A stretch of 64,000 nucleotides of DNA from the NCBI GenBank assembly GCA_963823565.1, contig CAWGLR010000003.1:186001-250000 (forward strand), given 5' to 3'. Source of the DNA: RHKX01 sp963823565 (GTDB lineage: Bacteria; Actinomycetota; Thermoleophilia; Solirubrobacterales; 70-9). The position numbers and the translations under genes are program-made. The notes under the pieces were generated by a model. It ran no database searches, was not told the DNA's origin, and saw only the letters and a program-made list of their open reading frames with translations. Positions 51,034 through 60,009 of this stretch are shown in pieces. Within the stretch, counting starts at the first letter, position 1, and each line of letters opens with the position of its first letter.

Positions 51034-51987
51034 ATGCAGGCACTGCTGACAGTACTCACGCGGCTCGAGCTCCGGCTGTTCTTCAAGCCGTTCATGTCGC
51101 CGGCGCTGCCGCTGTCGTTCCGCCGCCGCTGGCTGGCGCTGGTGATCAAGGTGGCGGGCCGGCCGCGCGGGGTCGAGAGCAGCGAGCTCTGGGTCGGCGA
51201 CGTGCGGATGCTCAGGCTGCGCGCCGGGACCGGGGACCGGGTGGGCCCGCTGCCGGCGGCCGAGCGGGACGCGATCCTGTTCGTGCACGGCGGCGCGTTC
51301 CTCACCGGCGGCGGCAACACCTATTCCGGCTTCGCCTCCTGGCTGGCGCGGGCGACCGGGGCCGACGTCTACCTGCCCGACTACCGGCTCGCCCCCGAGC
51401 ACCCGTTCCCGGCGCCGGTCGATGACGTCTTCGCCGCCTACACGGCGATCCTCGGCCTCGGCCATCCCCCCGAGCGGACTGCGATCCTCGGCGACTCCGC
51501 CGGCGGCGCGCTCGCCGTCGACACGGCGCTGGCGATCCCGGAGATGGACGTCGCCTCGCCCGCCGCCCTCGTCCTCTTCTGCCCGTGGCTCGACCTGACG
51601 CAGTCGGGCGCGTCGATCGTCGCCAACGCCCGCCGCGACCCGATGATCTCGCCGCGCTGGCTCGAGGAGGGAAGCCACGCGCACGCCGGCGGCCTGCGGC
51701 GATCCGACCCGCGCGTCTCCCCGCTCTTCGCCGACCTCGCGACGCTGCCGCCGACCCTGATCCAGGTCGGCACGGAGGAGGTGCTGCTCGACGACTCGGT
51801 GCGCTTCGCCGATCGCGCCTGGGCCGCCGGCGTCGAGGTGGAGCTCCAGCGCTTCGACGGGATGTGGCACGACTTCCAGGCGCTCGCCGGGACGCTGCAC
51901 GTCAGCCGCGACGCCCTCGCCGACGTCGCCGGCTTCCTGGGACGCCGTTTCCGGGGCGCCGATGCAGGCGATTTACCGCCCCTTTAG
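51034..51987 (+). CDS. Alpha/beta hydrolase of the hormone-sensitive-lipase family
   Basis: 317 residues. The oxyanion-hole motif is H-G-G-A-F and the nucleophile motif G-D-S-A-G-G, with the acid Asp and the His expected near T-E-E-V-L-L-D-D and M-W-H-D-F. These esterases act on short acyl esters in the cytosol or at the membrane. TAGGGT at 51015-51020 is a possible -10. It is the first gene of the opposite-strand segment inserted between nuoI and nuoJ. Confidence 0.88.
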   Translation: MQALLTVLTRLELRLFFKPFMSPALPLSFRRRWLALVIKVAGRPRGVESSELWVGDVRMLRLRAGTGDRVGPLPAAERDAILFVHGGAFLTGGGNTYSGFASWLARATGADVYLPDYRLAPEHPFPAPVDDVFAAYTAILGLGHPPERTAILGDSAGGALAVDTALAIPEMDVASPAALVLFCPWLDLTQSGASIVANARRDPMISPRWLEEGSHAHAGGLRRSDPRVSPLFADLATLPPTLIQVGTEEVLLDDSVRFADRAWAAGVEVELQRFDGMWHDFQALAGTLHVSRDALADVAGFLGRRFRGADAGDLPPL

Positions 51988-52019
51988 CGACGGGGCCCTC
52001 GCATCCCGCGGGGAGTATC

Positions 52020-53087
52020 GTGCGCTCGGTTCAGCGGCGGAGTCACTCCCGTCGCTCCCGATATGCCAAGTGGGGCAGCTTGGAAGCAAGCCAGTACCGA
52101 GAGGAACGAGAGGCGCCGATCGGCGCATCGGCCGAGCTCATCGACTCGGCCTTCGAGACGCCGGTCCAATCACCCGGCAAGCTTTTCTGGAACAGGTTCC
52201 GTGAGGACCGCCTCGCGATCGCCTCGCTCATCTTCATCGGCGTCCTGGTCCTCGTCGCGATCTTCGCTCCCGTCATCGTCTCGATCACCGGCGCCCCCGA
52301 TCCCGACGCGCGCGACACCGCCGCCCTCGACCCATTCTTCGCGACGCCGACGGGTCCCTCGAGCGAGCACTGGTTCGGGATCGACCAGCTCGGCCGAGAC
52401 GTCTTCAGCCGGACGATCTACGGCGCTCGCGTCTCGCTGATCGTCGCCTTCGCCGCGACCGCGATCGCGACGGTCTTCGGCGTCGTCGCGGGGCTGCTCG
52501 CCGGCTACTACCGCGGCTGGGTCGACACGTTCATCTCCCGCAGCGTCGACGTCCTCCTCGCGATCCCGTATCTGCTGCTCGCCACCGGCCTGGCCGCGGC
52601 GTGCACGCTCGGGCAGACCAGCGGGGGCGGGTCGGGCTGCCTCGGCGGGCTGATCAAGCCCGGCCTCGGCGTCGTCATCTTCGTCATCGCCTTCACGAGC
52701 TGGACCTACATGGCGCGGATCGTCCGCGGCCAGGTCCTCTCGCTGCGCGAGAAGGAGTTCGTCGAGGCGTCGCGCTCGATGGGCTCCTCCGACAGCCGGA
52801 TCGTCTTCCGCGAGCTGCTGCCGAACCTGACTGCGCCGATCATCGTCTACGCCTCGATCCTGATTCCCCAGGTGATCCTCTACGAGGCCGCCCTGTCGTT
52901 CCTCGGCGTCGGCGTCACCGACCAGCCGAGCTGGGGGCAGATGATCTCCGACGCGACGCCGGTCTTCAGCGAGGCGTGGTGGTACATGCTCTTCCCCGGC
53001 CTCGCCCTCGTCTTCACGGTCCTCGCCTTCAACTTCGTCGGCGACGCGATGCAGGACGCCCTCAACCCGCGGAAGCGGCGCAGCTGA
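52020..53087 (+). CDS. Oligopeptide/dipeptide ABC transporter permease, OppC/DppC type
   Basis: 355 residues from a GTG at 52020 with GGGGAG just upstream. A cytoplasmic head leads to one helix, an extracytoplasmic loop and five further helices. The OppC N-terminal pattern F-R-E-D-R-L-A-I-A-S and the EAA loop E-A-S-R-S-M-G-S-S-D-S-R-I-V-F are present. Unusually, it precedes the substrate-binding protein gene, with the partner permease further downstream. The ATG of a short frame at 53087 follows, but the next real gene starts at 53153. Confidence 0.88.
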   Translation: MRSVQRRSHSRRSRYAKWGSLEASQYREEREAPIGASAELIDSAFETPVQSPGKLFWNRFREDRLAIASLIFIGVLVLVAIFAPVIVSITGAPDPDARDTAALDPFFATPTGPSSEHWFGIDQLGRDVFSRTIYGARVSLIVAFAATAIATVFGVVAGLLAGYYRGWVDTFISRSVDVLLAIPYLLLATGLAAACTLGQTSGGGSGCLGGLIKPGLGVVIFVIAFTSWTYMARIVRGQVLSLREKEFVEASRSMGSSDSRIVFRELLPNLTAPIIVYASILIPQVILYEAALSFLGVGVTDQPSWGQMISDATPVFSEAWWYMLFPGLALVFTVLAFNFVGDAMQDALNPRKRRS

Positions 53088-53152
53088 TGAACGACTTGCT
53101 TGGAAAACCACGAAGGATGAGCGTGTCTCGTCCGAATCGAAAGGAACAAAGA

Positions 53153-55018
53153 ATGCGAAGAAGGGTCTTCCCGGTGATTGCACTGGGGTTGATGCTGTTC
53201 GCGGCGCTCGCCCTCGCGGCGTGTGGCGACGACGACAGCAGCAGCTCGAGCAGCACCAGCAGCGAGGAGTTCGCGGCGCCCACCGAGGCACCGTCGGACG
53301 CCCAGCCAGGCGGTGACCTGACGGTCATCGCGGCGAGCGACGTCGACTACATCGACCCGGGCGCTCAGTACTACCAGTTCTCCTACATGGTGAGCTCGGC
53401 AACTCAGTCCCCGCTCGAGAGCTGGGCGCCGGCCGACGTCGAGAAGCCGACGCCGCTGCTCGCAACCGAGGCGCCGACCGTCAGCGACGACGGCAAGACG
53501 ATCACCTACACGATCCGCGACGACGTCGAGTACTCGCCGCCGGTCAGCCGGACGGCGACCGCGGCCGACGTCAAGTACGCGATCGAGCGGTCGCTGCTGC
53601 CGGGCGTCCCGAACGGGTACGTCCAGACCTACCTGGCCGGAGTCGAGGGCATCGACAAGGCCGTCAAGGAGGCCCAGGACAACCCGACGGGCGGCGCTCC
53701 CGACATCAGCGGCATCACCGCGCCGGACGACACGACGCTGGAGATCAAGCTCACCAACACGACGTCGGTCGGCGTCGTCGGTGCGCTCACCCTCCCGGTC
53801 AGCTCGCCGGTGCCGGAGGAGTACGCCAAGCAGTACGACGCCGAGAACCCGTCGACCTACGGCGAGCATCAGGTCTCGACCGGCCCGTACATGATCCAGA
53901 ACGCCTGCGTCGACGACGCCGGCAAGGTCGTGGACGAGAACTGCGACGGCGAGCTCACCGGCTACACGCCGAACAAGGAGATCGTCCTCGTTCGCAACCC
54001 GAGCTGGGCCGGCTCCCCGGGCGAGGCGCCCGGGGGCGACTACCGCCCTGCGTACCTCGACAAGGTCACCTTCCAGGAGGGGTTCGCCGACACGGTGTCG
54101 GCCTCCAAGAAGGTCCTGACGGGCAGCGCCATGGTGAACGGCGATTTCACGACGCCGCCGAGCGCCATCAAGCAGGCCGCCACCTCGGGCGAGGAGGGTC
54201 AGCTGACCCTGACGCCGAGCGGCGGCAACCGCTACGTGTCGCTGAACACGCAGTCGCCGCCGTTCGACGACATCAACGTCCGCAAGGCCGTGATCGCGAA
54301 CTCGAACCGGACGGACCTCCGCAACACGCGAGGCGGAGAGCTGACCGGCCCGGTCGCGACGCACTTCCTCCCGCCGGAGTTCCCCGGCTTCGAGGAGGGC
54401 GGCGGCCTGGAGGGCCCGGACCTCGACTTCCTGGCGAAGCCGGAGGGGGATCCGGAGCTCGCCGCGGAGTACATGAAGAAGGCCGGTTACTCGAGCGGCA
54501 AGTGCGAGGGTGCCGATTGCGAGATCACCATGGTCGGTGACGACTCGCCTCCGGGATCCGACACCGCCGCCGTCGTGAAGAGCCAGCTCGAGCAGCTCGG
54601 CTTCGAGGTCAACTTCCAGAAGGTGACCCACGACATCATGTACACGAAGTTCTGCTCCACCCCGTCGAACGCGCCCGAGGTGTGTCCGAACGTGGGCTGG
54701 CTGAAGGACTTCAACGACGGTCAGTCGATGCTCGACCCGACGTTCAATGGTGAGAACGTCGTGCCGGAGAACAACTCGAACTGGCCGCAGCTCAACGTTC
54801 CGGAGATCAACAAGGCGATCAACGACGCCACGCTGATCGACGATCTCGAGGAGCGCAACAAGGCATGGGGAGAGGTCGATCGGATGATCACCGAGCAGGC
54901 CCCGGCGATCCCCTACATCTGGGACGACCAGGCGAACATCCAGTCGCCCGACGTCGCGGGTGTGATCAACAAGTTCAACGCCAACTGGGATCTGGCGTTC
55001 ACCTCGTTGAAGCCGTGA
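53153..55018 (+). CDS. Peptide-type ABC transporter substrate-binding lipoprotein (SBP family 5)
   Basis: 621 residues. The ATG at 53153 follows AAAGGAA and opens a lipoprotein signal with A-L-A-A-C (C24) and a Ser-rich linker. The family 5 fold shows V-K-Y-A-I-E-R-S, S-T-G-P-Y-M-I and the C-terminal A-W-G-E-V-D-R-M-I-T-E-Q-A-P-A-I-P. Two Cys-containing insertions (around C-E-G-A-D-C and F-C-S-T-P-S-N-A-P-E-V-C) may be disulphides. It captures peptides or similar solutes outside the membrane for the flanking permeases. A strong hairpin follows. Confidence 0.92.
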   Translation: MRRRVFPVIALGLMLFAALALAACGDDDSSSSSSTSSEEFAAPTEAPSDAQPGGDLTVIAASDVDYIDPGAQYYQFSYMVSSATQSPLESWAPADVEKPTPLLATEAPTVSDDGKTITYTIRDDVEYSPPVSRTATAADVKYAIERSLLPGVPNGYVQTYLAGVEGIDKAVKEAQDNPTGGAPDISGITAPDDTTLEIKLTNTTSVGVVGALTLPVSSPVPEEYAKQYDAENPSTYGEHQVSTGPYMIQNACVDDAGKVVDENCDGELTGYTPNKEIVLVRNPSWAGSPGEAPGGDYRPAYLDKVTFQEGFADTVSASKKVLTGSAMVNGDFTTPPSAIKQAATSGEEGQLTLTPSGGNRYVSLNTQSPPFDDINVRKAVIANSNRTDLRNTRGGELTGPVATHFLPPEFPGFEEGGGLEGPDLDFLAKPEGDPELAAEYMKKAGYSSGKCEGADCEITMVGDDSPPGSDTAAVVKSQLEQLGFEVNFQKVTHDIMYTKFCSTPSNAPEVCPNVGWLKDFNDGQSMLDPTFNGENVVPENNSNWPQLNVPEINKAINDATLIDDLEERNKAWGEVDRMITEQAPAIPYIWDDQANIQSPDVAGVINKFNANWDLAFTSLKP

Positions 55019-55049
55019 TCGGCAGCCGCTGATCGCAACGACCGAGATC

Positions 55050-55077
55050 GGGGGGCCCGCCGGCCGGCGGGCCCCCC
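55050..55077 (+). terminator. 28-bp perfect palindrome between SBP and permease genes
   Basis: Six G, a self-complementary GC core and six C form a fully symmetric palindrome 31 bases after the binding-protein stop. It can end most transcripts here, or stabilise the SBP mRNA end, giving more binding protein than permease, as in many ABC operons. Confidence 0.7.
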
Positions 55078-55126
55078 GGCTCTCACCTCTCCCACCGTCA
55101 CATCGAATTCCGTTCCGAACCCCTAG

Positions 55127-56122
55127 ATGGCTCGCTACATAGTCCGCCGGCTCCTCTGGGCCCTGCTCATGCTGGTCGCCGTCAGCGGCGTCGTCTTCCT
55201 GCTCTTCTACGTCTTCCCCTCCGCCGACCCGGCGCAGCTTCGCGCCGGCCGCCAGGCCAACGAGGATCAGATCCAGGCCATCCGCGAGTCGCTCGGGCTC
55301 GACAAGTCCGTGCTGACCCAGTTCTGGATCTACCTCAAGGGCGTGTTCACGCCGCTCGACCTGCCCGGGACCGACGCCCACGGCCCGCTCTACTTCGGCC
55401 GCAGCTACCAGTCCAACGCCGACGTCAAGGACGTCATCTTCTCCGACCTACCCGCGACCGCCCTGCTCGTCCTCGGCGCGGTGATCATCTGGATGGCCGT
55501 CTCGATCCCGACCGGGATCATCTCGGCGATCCGCCAGCGTTCGCTGCTCGACCGGACGACGATGATCACGACGCTCGTCTTCATCTCCGCGCCGGTCTTC
55601 TGGCTTGGCCTCGTCGCCCTCTACCTGTTCGCCGAGGACGTCGGGATCTTCCACATCTTCCCGGGGATCGGCAGCTACGCCGGCGAGACCACCTTCCTCG
55701 GCAAGTGCTGGTCGCTGTTCCTGCCGTGGTGCGTGCTCGCCGCGGCGACGGCGGCGATCTACGCCCGATATCTGCGCTCGCAGATGATCGACGTGATGCA
55801 GGAGGACTACATCCGCACCGCGCGCGCGAAGGGCCTGCCGGAACGGCGAGTGATCGGCAAGCACGTGCTGCGCAGTGCGATCACGCCGATCGTCACCCTG
55901 CTCGGGCTCGACGTCGCCGTGCTGCTCGCGGGCAACGCGATCCTCACCGAGACCGTCTTCAACATCCCCGGCGTCGGTGCCGAGACCTTCAATGCGATCA
56001 AGCGCTCCGACCTGCCGATGATCCAGGGGATCACGCTGTTCGGCGCGTTCTTCATCGTCACGCTGAACCTCGTCGTCGACGTCGTCTACGCCTACCTGGA
56101 TCCGAGGGTCCGATACGAATGA
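55127..56122 (+). CDS. Oligopeptide/dipeptide ABC transporter permease, OppB/DppB type
   Basis: 331 residues opening M-A-R-Y-I-V-R-R-L-L-W-A, the OppB start, with six helices. The EAA loop reads Y-I-R-T-A-R-A-K-G-L-P-E-R-R-V-I, and the end D-V-V-Y-A-Y-L-D-P-R-V-R-Y is typical. It pairs with the OppC-type permease encoded before the binding protein. Its stop overlaps the ATP-binding gene by four bases (ATGA). Confidence 0.92.
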   Translation: MARYIVRRLLWALLMLVAVSGVVFLLFYVFPSADPAQLRAGRQANEDQIQAIRESLGLDKSVLTQFWIYLKGVFTPLDLPGTDAHGPLYFGRSYQSNADVKDVIFSDLPATALLVLGAVIIWMAVSIPTGIISAIRQRSLLDRTTMITTLVFISAPVFWLGLVALYLFAEDVGIFHIFPGIGSYAGETTFLGKCWSLFLPWCVLAAATAAIYARYLRSQMIDVMQEDYIRTARAKGLPERRVIGKHVLRSAITPIVTLLGLDVAVLLAGNAILTETVFNIPGVGAETFNAIKRSDLPMIQGITLFGAFFIVTLNLVVDVVYAYLDPRVRYE

Positions 56123-57153
56123 GCGCTCCGCTGCTGAAGGTCGAGGACCTCCGCGTCCACTTCAAGACCGACGAGGGGATCGTCAGGGCGGTCGACTCGG
56201 TCTCGTTCGAGATCCATGAGGGGGAGATGCTCGGGATCGTCGGCGAGTCGGGCTCCGGCAAGTCGGTCGCCAATCTGACGATCCTCGGGCTGACCCGCGC
56301 CTCCAACGCCGAGATCAGCGGCAGGATCGAGTTCGGCGGCCAGGACCTGACGCAGCTGGGCGACGACGGCCTGCAGCGGATCCGCGGCAACGAGATCGCG
56401 ATGATCTTCCAGGACCCGCTCTCGTCTCTGCACCCCTTCTACAAGGTGGGCAAGCAGCTCGTCGAGGCGATTCAGATCCATCAGGACATGGGCGACCGGG
56501 CCGCCCGCGCGCACTCGCTCGAGCTGCTCGAGCTCGTCGGCATCCCCGACGCCGAGCGGCGGATGGGGGAGTACCCGCACGAGTTCTCGGGCGGGATGCG
56601 CCAGCGCGTGATGATCGCGATGGCGCTGACCAACGACCCGAAGGTCCTGATCGCCGACGAGCCGACGACGGCGCTCGACGTCACCACCCAGGCGCAGATC
56701 CTGCGGCTGATCGAGCGGCTCCGCGAGGAGCTCGGGATGGCGGTGGTCATGATCACCCACGACCTCGGAGTCATCGCCGAGGTCGCCGACCGCGTCATGG
56801 TCATGTACGCGGGCGAGGCCGTCGAGTCGGGCACGCTCGACCAGATCTTCTACGACCCTCAGCACCCCTACACGTGGGGCCTGCTCGGCTCGCTGACCCG
56901 GGTCGACCAGCCGCGGCTCGCGCGGCTCTCCCAGATCGCCGGGCAGCCCCCGTCGCTGATCAACGCGCCGAGCGGCTGCCGGTTCCGCAACCGCTGCCCG
57001 CACGCGTTCGACAAGTGCCTCGAGCACCCGGCGCTGGAGCAGCGCGCGGGCGACGGCGGCCACGCCGACCGCTGCTGGCTGTCGGCCGAGCAGAAGCGGG
57101 AGCGGCGCGTCGTCGAGGGCGGCGAGATCGGACTGGAGGCGCCGGCGGCATGA
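56119..57153 (+). CDS. Oligopeptide ABC transporter ATP-binding protein, OppD/DppD type
   Basis: 344 residues with Walker A G-E-S-G-S-G-K-S, signature E-F-S-G-G-M-R-Q-R, Walker B L-I-A-D-E-P-T-T-A-L-D and the H-loop I-T-H-D-L. The C-terminal extension has the oligopeptide-type cysteine cluster C-R-F-R-N-R-C-P-H-A-F-D-K-C and a later C-W, known in some homologues to hold an iron-sulphur cluster. It is coupled by overlaps to both neighbours. Confidence 0.93.
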   Translation: MSAPLLKVEDLRVHFKTDEGIVRAVDSVSFEIHEGEMLGIVGESGSGKSVANLTILGLTRASNAEISGRIEFGGQDLTQLGDDGLQRIRGNEIAMIFQDPLSSLHPFYKVGKQLVEAIQIHQDMGDRAARAHSLELLELVGIPDAERRMGEYPHEFSGGMRQRVMIAMALTNDPKVLIADEPTTALDVTTQAQILRLIERLREELGMAVVMITHDLGVIAEVADRVMVMYAGEAVESGTLDQIFYDPQHPYTWGLLGSLTRVDQPRLARLSQIAGQPPSLINAPSGCRFRNRCPHAFDKCLEHPALEQRAGDGGHADRCWLSAEQKRERRVVEGGEIGLEAPAA

Positions 57154-58256
57154 GCGGCGCGGCGGAGACAAGCCCGGTCCCGGCCGGCGAGGACGTCGGC
57201 GCCGAGGAGCCGATCCTGGTCGTCGACCACCTCATCAAGCACTTCCCGATCAAGAAGGGCATCCTCATCGATCGCCAGATCGGCGCGGTGCAGGCAGTCG
57301 ACGACGTCTCCTTCGCGGTGAACCGCGGCGAGACCCTCGGCCTCGTCGGGGAGTCCGGGTGCGGCAAGTCGACCCTCGCGCGGGCGATCCTGCAGCTGAT
57401 CCAGCCGACCTCGGGCTCGGTCAGGTTCGAGGGGCAGGAGATCGCCGGCCTCGGCCGCCGGGCGTCGCGCGGCCTGCGCAAGGACATGCAGATGGTCTTC
57501 CAGGACCCCTACGCCTCGCTCAACCCGCGCAAGCGCATCGCCCAGATCGTCGGCGACCCGATGCGGATGCACGGGATCGTCGACCACGCCGGCCAGAAGG
57601 ACGCGGTCCGCGAGCTGCTCGAGAAGGTCGGCCTCAACCCCGAGCACTACAACCGCTTCCCGCACGAGTTCTCAGGCGGACAGCGGCAGCGGATCGGCAT
57701 CGCCCGGGCGCTCTCGCTGAACCCGAAGCTGATCATCGCCGACGAGCCCGTCTCCGCCCTCGACGTCTCGATCCAGGCGCAGATCATCAACCTGCTCGAG
57801 GACCTCCAGGACGATTTCGGCCTGACCTACATCTTCGTCGCCCACGACCTCAGCGTCGTCCGCCACGTCGCCGACCGGATCGCCGTCATGTACCTCGGCA
57901 AGATCGTCGAGATCGGCCCCGCCGAGGCCGTCTACAACGACCCGATCCACCCCTACACGCAGGCGCTGCTCTCCGCGGTCCCGATCCCCGACCCGCGCGC
58001 CAACGCCGCCCGTCACCAGATCATCCTCGAGGGCGACGTCCCCAGCCCGGCGAACCCGCCCGCCGCCTGCCGCTTCCACACCCGCTGCCCCTACCGGACC
58101 GACGTCTGCAGCGAGATCGAGCCCGCCCTGATCGACCACGGCGGCGGCCACTTCGCCGCCTGCCATCACCCGCTCGACAAGGAGGGCAGGCCGCAGCGGG
58201 ACAAGGGGCTGGCGGCGCAGCGGGACGCGGCGTCGGCGGCAGCGAGTAGCGAGTAG
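57150..58256 (+). CDS. Oligopeptide ABC transporter ATP-binding protein, OppF/DppF type
   Basis: 368 residues. After a 25-residue acidic head, the ABC domain shows Walker A G-E-S-G-C-G-K-S-T, signature E-F-S-G-G-Q-R-Q-R, Walker B L-I-I-A-D-E-P-V-S-A-L-D and H-loop V-A-H-D-L-S. The C-terminal cysteine cluster C-R-F-H-T-R-C-P-Y-R-T-D-V-C is present. The I-K-K-G insertion near the start is usual for OppF. The stop codon falls within a triplicated 7-bp repeat. Confidence 0.93.
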   Translation: MSGAAETSPVPAGEDVGAEEPILVVDHLIKHFPIKKGILIDRQIGAVQAVDDVSFAVNRGETLGLVGESGCGKSTLARAILQLIQPTSGSVRFEGQEIAGLGRRASRGLRKDMQMVFQDPYASLNPRKRIAQIVGDPMRMHGIVDHAGQKDAVRELLEKVGLNPEHYNRFPHEFSGGQRQRIGIARALSLNPKLIIADEPVSALDVSIQAQIINLLEDLQDDFGLTYIFVAHDLSVVRHVADRIAVMYLGKIVEIGPAEAVYNDPIHPYTQALLSAVPIPDPRANAARHQIILEGDVPSPANPPAACRFHTRCPYRTDVCSEIEPALIDHGGGHFAACHHPLDKEGRPQRDKGLAAQRDAASAAASSE

Positions 58257-58262
58257 CGAGTA
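58242..58262 (+). repeat. Three tandem GCGAGTA units at the OppF stop
   Basis: Three perfect copies of a 7-bp unit span the end of the gene. Each unit junction contains TAG, and the real stop is the one in the second unit, so gain or loss of units would shift the C-terminus by a few residues. Confidence 0.85.
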
Positions 58263-58299
58263 GCCCCCGAGGGACTTGGCTACTTGCCACAGCGAGCGC

Positions 58300-58318
58300 A
58301 GCGAGCGTGCTGCTCGCT
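58300..58318 (+). terminator. Hairpin after the oligopeptide transporter genes
   Basis: AGCGAGC pairs with GCTCGCT around a GTGCT loop, 44 bases past the OppF stop; probable end of the transporter transcript. Confidence 0.5.
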
Positions 58319-58344
58319 CCGCGCGGTACGCTCGGCAGGTCCCC

Positions 58345-58350
58345 TAGTCT
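58345..58350 (+). promoter_or_regulatory. Candidate -10 box of the CoA-enzyme gene
   Basis: TAGTCT ends six bases before the ATG at 58357; leaderless type. Confidence 0.5.
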
Positions 58351-58356
58351 CCGCCC

Positions 58357-59493
58357 ATGCCCGGCCCCCTCTCAGGCGTCCGCATCGTCGAGATCGCCTC
58401 GATCGGGCCGGGTCCGTTCGCGGCGATGATGCTCGCCGACGCCGGGGCCGACGTGATCCGCCTCGAGCGCGCGGGGGCCGCCACGGGACTCGGCTCCGGC
58501 TCGTGGAACCACACGCACCGCGGCAGGCCCTCGGTCGGCTGCGACCTCAAGCACCCGCGCGGGCGCGAGCTGGCGCTGCGGCTTCTCGAGTCGGCCGACG
58601 GTCTGATCGAGGGCTTCCGCCCCGGGGTGATGGAGCGGCTCGGGGTCGGTCCCGACGAGGCGCTGGCGCGGAACCCGCAGCTCGTCTACGGCCGGATGAC
58701 GGGCTGGGGCCAGGACGGCCCGCTGGCGAGCACCGCCGGTCATGACGTCAACTACATCTCGATCGCCGGGGTCCTGGGCTCCTTCGCCCGCCAGGGCGAG
58801 CGGCCGCTGTTCCCGCTGAACCTCGTCGGCGACTACGGCGGTGGCGCGATGATGCTCGCATTCGGGATGCTGGCGGCGATCATCGCGGCCCGCGAGACCG
58901 GCCGCGGCCAGGTCGTCGACGCCGCGATGGTCGAGGGCTCCTCGCTGCTGGCGACGCTGATCCACTCGATGCGTGACCTCGGCATGTGGACGGACGAGGC
59001 GGGCACCAACCTGCTCGACTCCGGCGCCCACTTCTACGAGGTCTACGAGTGCGCCGACGGCGGCCACTTCGCGGTCGGGGCGCTCGAGCCGCAGTTCTAC
59101 GCCGAGCTGCTGCGGCTGCTCGAGCTCGATCCGGAGGAGTTCCCGCAGATGCAGAGGGAGCGCTGGGGCGAGATGAAGCACGCGTTCGCCGAGGTCTTCA
59201 AGGCGCGGACCCGCGACGAGTGGGCCGAGGTCTTCGCCGGCTCGGAGGCCTGCGCGACGCCGGTCCTCGGGCTCGGCGAGGCCGCCGCCCACCCGCACAA
59301 CGCCGCCCGCGGCAGCTTCGTCGAGGTCGGCGGAAAGCTCCAGCCGGCGCCCGCGCCGCGGTTCTCGGCGACGCCCGCCGGCCTCCCCGCGCCCGCTCCC
59401 GAGCCGGGTGCCGACACGGACGCGGCGCTCGCCGCCTGGGGCCTCGACCGCGGCGAGGTCGAGGAGCTGCGCGAGTCGGGGGCGCTTGGATGA
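58357..59493 (+). CDS. CaiB/BaiF family enzyme, alpha-methylacyl-CoA racemase-like
   Basis: 378 residues. It opens P-L-S-G-V-R-I-V-E-I-A and contains N-P-Q-L-V-Y-G-R-M-T-G-W-G-Q-D-G-P. The two residues used by alpha-methylacyl-CoA racemases are in place: His in A-G-H-D-V-N-Y and Asp in V-G-D-Y-G-G-G. This favours epimerisation of 2-methylacyl-CoA (branched fatty acid or sterol side-chain breakdown) over CoA transfer, although family III transferases share the fold. It forms interlocked dimers in the cytosol. Leaderless start likely. Confidence 0.88.
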   Translation: MPGPLSGVRIVEIASIGPGPFAAMMLADAGADVIRLERAGAATGLGSGSWNHTHRGRPSVGCDLKHPRGRELALRLLESADGLIEGFRPGVMERLGVGPDEALARNPQLVYGRMTGWGQDGPLASTAGHDVNYISIAGVLGSFARQGERPLFPLNLVGDYGGGAMMLAFGMLAAIIAARETGRGQVVDAAMVEGSSLLATLIHSMRDLGMWTDEAGTNLLDSGAHFYEVYECADGGHFAVGALEPQFYAELLRLLELDPEEFPQMQRERWGEMKHAFAEVFKARTRDEWAEVFAGSEACATPVLGLGEAAAHPHNAARGSFVEVGGKLQPAPAPRFSATPAGLPAPAPEPGADTDAALAAWGLDRGEVEELRESGALG

Positions 59494-59563
59494 GGCGACG
59501 TTTGGGCAACCCGCGGGCGCGGGCATCGAAGGCTGACCGTTTCAGAGACATGGAGGTGGACCG

Positions 59564-59986
59564 ATGAGGAACCCGTTCGCACGCAGGCGCCGCGATCCGG
59601 TCGAGCAAGTGCTCGACGCGGCCGAGGACGTCCGCGCGGAGGCCGCCAAGCGCGCCGCCGCCATTCGCGACGCCGCCGCGGACGCGGTCGAGCTGCTCGG
59701 CGAGGCCGCCCCGGAGGCGCGGCGTCATCGCATCCCGCTTGTCCTCGGCGTGCTCGCCGCGGGCGTCGGCACCGCGATCGCGCTCCGATCCCGGCGCGGC
59801 GGCCCCTCCGAGCCGGCGACCGCCGAGGCGCCCCTGGAGCCCGCCGCGACGACCGCGGCGAGGGCGACGGCCGTATCGGAGCCGGAGGCGAGCAAGCCCG
59901 CGGCGGAGGTCGAGCCCGAGCGGCCGAAGGAGCCGAAGGCGGCGACCGAGGAGAGCGAGGCCGCCGCCGGGGAGGCAGGGCAGTAG
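59564..59986 (+). CDS. Hypothetical membrane-anchored protein with coiled N-terminus and acidic tail
   Basis: 140 residues: a charged amphipathic helix (V-E-Q-V-L-D-A-A-E-D-V-R-A-E-A-A-K-R-A-A-A), one membrane segment (about 60-78) and an Ala/Pro/Glu-rich tail. GGAGG eight bases before the ATG supports the start. No family recognised. Similar low-complexity Ala/Glu tails are common in actinobacterial envelope proteins. Confidence 0.65.
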   Translation: MRNPFARRRRDPVEQVLDAAEDVRAEAAKRAAAIRDAAADAVELLGEAAPEARRHRIPLVLGVLAAGVGTAIALRSRRGGPSEPATAEAPLEPAATTAARATAVSEPEASKPAAEVEPERPKEPKAATEESEAAAGEAGQ

Positions 59987-60009
59987 CCGCCGCCACCGCG
60001 GGATTCCGG

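Noticed and set aside
50103..51320. N-terminal extension of nuoL by about 400 residues
   Set aside because: The open frame overlaps nuoK and nuoJ in another frame, and the product is Arg/Pro low complexity. The ATG at 50102 gives the normal NuoL start.
58242..58262. CRISPR-like or attachment-site repeat
   Set aside because: Three contiguous 7-bp units without spacers, and no integrase or cas gene in the window.
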